Made by a program: the position numbers and the translations under genes. A stretch of DNA of 9,194 bases from Sandaracinaceae bacterium (lineage in GTDB: Bacteria; Myxococcota_A; Polyangia; Polyangiales; Sandaracinaceae). The notes under the pieces were generated by a model. It was not told where the DNA came from. It did not search any database and was given only the letters and a program-made list of their open reading frames with translations. Each line of letters opens with the position of its first letter. Position 1 is the first letter of the stretch. Below, one piece after another: positions 5,979-9,194 of this stretch. The stretch is taken from NCBI GenBank assembly GCA_025056955.1, contig JANWYL010000111.1, positions 1 through 9,194 on the forward strand, written 5' to 3'.

Positions 5979-7796
5979 TCAGAAATGAAAGCGCGCCCAA
6001 AGCGCCAGCGCAAACAGCGACCAACCCTGATGGGGATTTCCCCGACCAGAGCTGACCTCTTGAGCGATCGTTTTGAGGGCCGAGGGCTCGAGGTGATCTC
6101 GCAAAAAGCCAGAAGAAAAAAGCTCATCGAGGAAAAAGGTGCGAAGTGGGCCAGAAAGCCAAGCATCCACAGGGCTCCCAAAGCCGCGTTTGCGACGCCG
6201 CAGCACCGCTTCTGGCAAAAGAGGACGGGCAATCGCTCGCAGCAAGGTCTTTCCTTGAAAACGGCTTTGCTTGACCCTCCAAGACAAGGGAGCCACGAGC
6301 CGAACGAGCTCGGGATCGAGAAAGGGGCTTCTCGACTCCACGCTCGAAGCCATCGAAGCAGTGTCGGTTTTGACCATGAGGTCATCTGGAAGGTAGCGGT
6401 GGAAGTCCCCCCATATGATCGCATCGGGAAGTTCCATTGAAGCAGAAAGAGGCGCGGGGAAAAGAATGGGAGCGGCATCCTTTCCGAGAAGCCACCTCCG
6501 CTCGCCAAAAGAAAACACCTCGACGGAGGCGAGGGCCGAAAGCGTCGGATCTTGCGAAGCCAAAGCGAGGCCCCGCCGCAAGCGGGAAATCGCCTTAAAG
6601 CGCATCCATCTGGGGTTGTCAATCCCCTTGGCCAACCAAGACGCCAAAGATAATTTGGGCCATCGCGCAGCCTGCTGGTAGCGGCCGTAACCAGCAAAGA
6701 GCTCATCACCTCCGTCGCCAGTGAGCACCACCTTGGCATGCCTTGAAACGGCCTCGTAAACGGCCACAGTGGGCACAGCGCTCGAGTCGGCAAAAGGTTC
6801 CCCATAACACCGGAAAGTTCTTTCGACACGCTGCTCCAGGTTCTCATCCAAGCGGATTTCGGTGTGCTCCGTACCGTAGCGCTCAGCCACAAGGCGAGCG
6901 TAAGGAAACTCGTCATCGGCCCGCCCAAAGCCAACCGTGTAGGTGCGAAAGCGCCCCCCAAGTTCTCTTGCCATGATCGCAACAACGGTTGAAGAGTCGA
7001 TACCTCCTGACAGCAAAGCCCCAACCGGCACATCGCTTCGCAACTGGAGCCTCACTGCCTCTTCGATGGCAGGGCGGAGCTCCCTTGCCACCTCTTCGCG
7101 AGGTCCAGAAGGTCGCGTCCCGGGAAAGGGAAGTGCTTCGTAGCGCCAAGTCCGAAATTGCCCCTTTTTCCATACAAAAGCCGTCCTGGCCTCGAGCTTG
7201 AAGATGCCCCGAAAAATCGTCCGTGGTGCGGGAATGTAAAGCAAAGCCAGGTAGTCATTCAGGGCATCCCGATCGATGCACAATTCGCCATCGCGGCCGA
7301 GCAATACCCGCAGCGCTGGAAGTTCAGAAGCAAAGAAAAAACGCCCTTTTTGAATGGTGTAGTAGAAGGGCTTTTCTCCAAAGCGATCGCGAGCTCCAAA
7401 GAGCTTTTGGTCACGCGGATCCCATATCGCAAAGGCAAACATTCCGCGAAGCTTTGCAAGCACGCCCTCACCATGCTCGAGATAGGCCCGAAGGAGCACT
7501 TCTGTGTCCGAATTGGTGTGGAATCGCTCGCATTTGAGCGAAGCCCGGATCTCTTTGTAGTTGTAGATTTCTCCGTTAAATACAATTGCAACTCCGCTTT
7601 CGCGGTCAACCATGGGCTGCGCGCCCCCTTCGATATCGATGATTGCAAGGCGCCTGTGGCCAAGGATGCATGGACCGCTCAGAAAAACCCCATCGCCATC
7701 TGGCCCACGGTGGCTCATTTTCAAAAGGGCTTTTTCCAGCCGCTCGCGATGGATGCCCCCCCCTTCTTCATCCACAACACCAGCAATTCCGCACAT
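5979..7796 (-). CDS. asnB: Asparagine synthetase, glutamine-hydrolysing
   Basis: A 605-residue class II asparagine synthetase that uses glutamine and ATP to amidate aspartate. The N-terminal Ntn-hydrolase glutaminase domain (2-about 200) starts MCGIAGVVDEEGG, with Cys2 the nucleophile, then SHRGPDGDG (28-36), HRRLAIID (47-54), FNGEIYNY (73-80) and NSDTEVLL (95-102). The synthetase domain has the PP-loop LLSGGIDSS (261-269), the Asp-rich TGDGGDELFAGY (359-370) and the substrate segment YLPDDLMVKTDTASMASSVE (468-487). The frame extends to a GTG at 7820 overlapping the mdh stop, but Cys2 must follow the removed Met, so ATG at 7796 is the start; a purine-rich GGAGAGGGAGG precedes it. The spacing to mdh is 20 nt. 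Proteins of this subgroup also occur in polysaccharide clusters, where they may amidate sugar acids; glycosyltransferases flank this operon, so that role is possible but unproven. Confidence 0.95.
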   Translation of the reverse strand: MCGIAGVVDEEGGGIHRERLEKALLKMSHRGPDGDGVFLSGPCILGHRRLAIIDIEGGAQPMVDRESGVAIVFNGEIYNYKEIRASLKCERFHTNSDTEVLLRAYLEHGEGVLAKLRGMFAFAIWDPRDQKLFGARDRFGEKPFYYTIQKGRFFFASELPALRVLLGRDGELCIDRDALNDYLALLYIPAPRTIFRGIFKLEARTAFVWKKGQFRTWRYEALPFPGTRPSGPREEVARELRPAIEEAVRLQLRSDVPVGALLSGGIDSSTVVAIMARELGGRFRTYTVGFGRADDEFPYARLVAERYGTEHTEIRLDENLEQRVERTFRCYGEPFADSSAVPTVAVYEAVSRHAKVVLTGDGGDELFAGYGRYQQAARWPKLSLASWLAKGIDNPRWMRFKAISRLRRGLALASQDPTLSALASVEVFSFGERRWLLGKDAAPILFPAPLSASMELPDAIIWGDFHRYLPDDLMVKTDTASMASSVESRSPFLDPELVRLVAPLSWRVKQSRFQGKTLLRAIARPLLPEAVLRRRKRGFGSPVDAWLSGPLRTFFLDELFSSGFLRDHLEPSALKTIAQEVSSGRGNPHQGWSLFALALWARFHF

Positions 7797-7810
7797 TCCC
7801 TCCCTCTCCA
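7797..7810 (-). promoter_or_regulatory. Ribosome-binding site deciding the asnB start
   Basis: A purine-rich tract reading TGGAGAGGGAGGGA lies directly before the ATG at 7796 on the coding strand. GGAG at 7806-7809 is nine nt from that ATG. Together with the need for Cys2 as N-terminal nucleophile, it supports 7796 rather than the GTG at 7820 as the start. Confidence 0.6.
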
Positions 7811-7816
7811 GCCGAT

Positions 7817-8755
7817 TCACAAGCGCGAAGCTTCGTTGATGAGATTCCGCACCGCTTCCGCGCTTCGATCGAGGAGTGCTTTTTCTTCAGGGGTAAGCTC
7901 GATTTCAACGACCCTTTCCACGCCCTTTCCGCCGATGATCACGGGCACACCCATGTAGAGGTCGTGATAGCCGTATTCGCCTTGAAGATAAGCAGCGCAA
8001 GCAAGGAGGCGTTTCTCATCACGCAAATAGGCCTCTGCCATCGTCATCGCTCCCTCTGCTGGGGCATAGTAAGCGCTCGTTCCCATGAGCTTGACAATCT
8101 CCCCACCTCCTCCCGCGGTGCGCTTGACAATCGCATCCAAGGTCTCTCGCGGAAGGAGCTGCCTCACAGGCACGCCATTGACCGTGCAATAAGAAAGCAC
8201 CGGCACCATTGTGTCCCCATGGCCGCCAAGGACCAAAGCCCGCACGTCCTTTACGCTCACTCCAAGCGCCTCTGCAAGAAAAAACTGCATTCGAGCAGAA
8301 TCGAGCACCCCTGCCATCCCAACGACCCGCTCCCTCGGAAAACCCGTGCGCTTTTTCATTTCATAGACCATCGCATCGAGGGGGTTTGAGATCACAATGA
8401 CAAAAGCAGAAGGGGCATGCGTGCGCACCCCTTCAGCCACTGTGCGGATGATTTTGAGATTCACGGCGAGCAAATCCTCTCTGCTCATCCCAGGCTTGCG
8501 CGGAACACCCGCCGTCACAATCACCACATCTGATCCCTCGATTTCGGCATAGTCGCTTGTCCCAATCACCCTGCAATCAAAGCCTTTGAGGGCTCCCGTC
8601 TGCATGATGTCAAGCGCCTTGCCGCGCGCGAAATCCGCCCGTTCTGGCAGATCGAGAAGCACACAATCGCCAAGTTCCCGGCGAGCCACAAGCATCGCAA
8701 GCTCACCGCCGATGTTTCCTGCACCGATGATTGCAATCTTTTTGCGTTGCGCCAT
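7817..8755 (-). CDS. mdh: Malate dehydrogenase, LDH-like type
   Basis: A 312-residue NAD-dependent malate dehydrogenase of the lactate-dehydrogenase-like group, oxidising malate to oxaloacetate in the TCA cycle. The Rossmann motif is IAIIGAGNIGGELA (7-20), with Asp35 in LLDLPE marking NAD rather than NADP preference. The substrate loop AGVPRKPGMSRED (82-94) holds Arg86, which distinguishes malate from lactate dehydrogenases, and Arg92. GVLDSAR (149-155) supplies Asp152 and Arg155, and LGGHGDTMVP (176-185) the catalytic His179. Length and motifs match the family exactly. The frame is open to 8791 and would overlap the upstream glycosyltransferase, but ATG at 8755 has a strong AGGAG seven nt upstream and gives the standard N-terminus. 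The gene ends 20 nt before asnB. Confidence 0.98.
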   Translation of the reverse strand: MAQRKKIAIIGAGNIGGELAMLVARRELGDCVLLDLPERADFARGKALDIMQTGALKGFDCRVIGTSDYAEIEGSDVVIVTAGVPRKPGMSREDLLAVNLKIIRTVAEGVRTHAPSAFVIVISNPLDAMVYEMKKRTGFPRERVVGMAGVLDSARMQFFLAEALGVSVKDVRALVLGGHGDTMVPVLSYCTVNGVPVRQLLPRETLDAIVKRTAGGGGEIVKLMGTSAYYAPAEGAMTMAEAYLRDEKRLLACAAYLQGEYGYHDLYMGVPVIIGGKGVERVVEIELTPEEKALLDRSAEAVRNLINEASRL

Positions 8756-8760
8756 GGCTG

Positions 8761-8767
8761 TTCTCCT
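8761..8767 (-). promoter_or_regulatory. Strong ribosome-binding site deciding the mdh start
   Basis: On the coding strand AGGAGAA occupies 8767 down to 8761, leaving a seven-nt spacer (counted from the end of AGGAG) to ATG 8755. This near-consensus site supports 8755 over the ATG codons further upstream, which lie at or within the end of the preceding glycosyltransferase gene. Confidence 0.65.
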
Positions 8768-8787
8768 GTGGCTTTGCGCTTTTGCCA

Positions 8788-9194
8788 TCACTGAGAAGCA
8801 CCGGCAACACCTTCTCTTTCTTTCCCTTCTTCAGCGCCTGCTTCCTCAAGCATCCCAAGGAAGCGAAGCAATGACTCGAAGCGGTGTTTCCATTGGTGCT
8901 CCCGGATGACGCGCTCCCTTGCGCGACGCGCCATCTCTCTGCAACGCTCCGGGTCCCTTAGAAAACGACGCAAAAGCTCGAGCAACTCGTCGATGCCGCG
9001 ATAGCAAAGGATTTCTCTTCCGATTTCAAAGCATTCCGCGAGATCGGCGTTGTAGGTCGTCACATAGAGGGCCCTCCCTACTGCAGGTACTTCGAAGTCT
9101 CGCCCCTTCAAATTCGTAAGCCACCTCGAAAAAAACATGTCACCAAAGCCCAGCTGAATTTGGCAGCGGTTGAAAAAACGCAACATTTCTGATT
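8788..9194 (-). CDS. CgeB-like glycosyltransferase, C-terminal part (cut by right edge)
   Basis: The last 134 codons of a gene whose start lies beyond the right edge; the frame is open through the final base, so the ATG at 9186 is internal and not a start. The segment resembles the C-terminal half of GT-B glycosyltransferases of the CgeB / Glyco_trans_1_2 type. Landmarks, numbered from that internal Met, are KGRDFEVPAVGRALYVT (27-43), FEIGREILCYRGIDELLELL (53-72) and RRARERVIREHQWKHRF (87-103). Family members typically have G-R-x-F-E-x-P-A-x-G, then a Glu-Ile nucleotide-sugar contact, then a final E-H-T-Y-x-x-R helix. The tail (about 112-132) is Glu/Gly/Ala-rich and probably disordered. It ends 32 nt before mdh and is likely in the same transcript. 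It suggests that a glycan-synthesis cluster extends to the right of this window. Confidence 0.85.
   Translation of the reverse strand, partial: SEMLRFFNRCQIQLGFGDMFFSRWLTNLKGRDFEVPAVGRALYVTTYNADLAECFEIGREILCYRGIDELLELLRRFLRDPERCREMARRARERVIREHQWKHRFESLLRFLGMLEEAGAEEGKEREGVAGASQ

Noticed and set aside
5945..7033. Long minus-strand open frame of 362 codons inside asnB and its downstream gap
   Set aside because: It lies on the same strand but out of frame with a gene that has all class II asparagine synthetase motifs. The translation is rich in Arg, Leu, Ser and Trp with no recognisable family, as expected for a shadow frame in GC-rich coding DNA.
7158..7958. Plus-strand open frame of 266 codons across the asnB and mdh junction
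   Set aside because: It is antisense to two certain genes and shows no family motif; long antisense frames are common at this base composition.

Overview
The window carries ten genes, all on the minus strand, so they are transcribed from the right edge towards the left. Reading in that direction the order is: the C-terminal part of a CgeB-like glycosyltransferase, malate dehydrogenase (mdh), glutamine-hydrolysing asparagine synthetase (asnB), both subunits of succinyl-CoA synthetase (sucC, sucD), nucleoside diphosphate kinase (ndk), a lipoprotein with a glycosidase-like beta-propeller, an exported protein with a YfaP/DUF2135-type domain, and two tandem paralogous family 2 glycosyltransferases. 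The second of these is cut off by the left edge. Most gaps between genes are 1 to 54 nt. The one clear exception is a gap of about 180 nt between the two family 2 glycosyltransferases, so one long polycistronic transcript (or a few overlapping ones) is the simplest reading.

The sequence fits a bacterium of moderately high GC. A lipobox lipoprotein and surface-glycan-type enzymes suggest a diderm envelope. The order mdh-sucC-sucD-ndk is, from general knowledge, typical of the former Deltaproteobacteria (for example myxobacteria and Bdellovibrio relatives). That placement is inference only; the window has no rRNA or tRNA to confirm it.

Functionally there are two themes. The central block is energy metabolism. 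SucCD makes ATP or GTP from succinyl-CoA, Ndk equilibrates nucleoside triphosphates, and Mdh closes the last step of the TCA cycle. On both sides lie glycosyltransferases, and after ndk come two uncharacterised exported proteins. AsnB sits inside the TCA block, between mdh and sucC. It could serve ordinary asparagine supply or, like many AsnB relatives found beside glycosyltransferases, amidate a surface polysaccharide.

I see no CRISPR array, RNA gene, insertion sequence, phage gene or recognisable defence system. The least explained content is the pair of exported proteins downstream of ndk and the duplicated glycosyltransferases beyond them.
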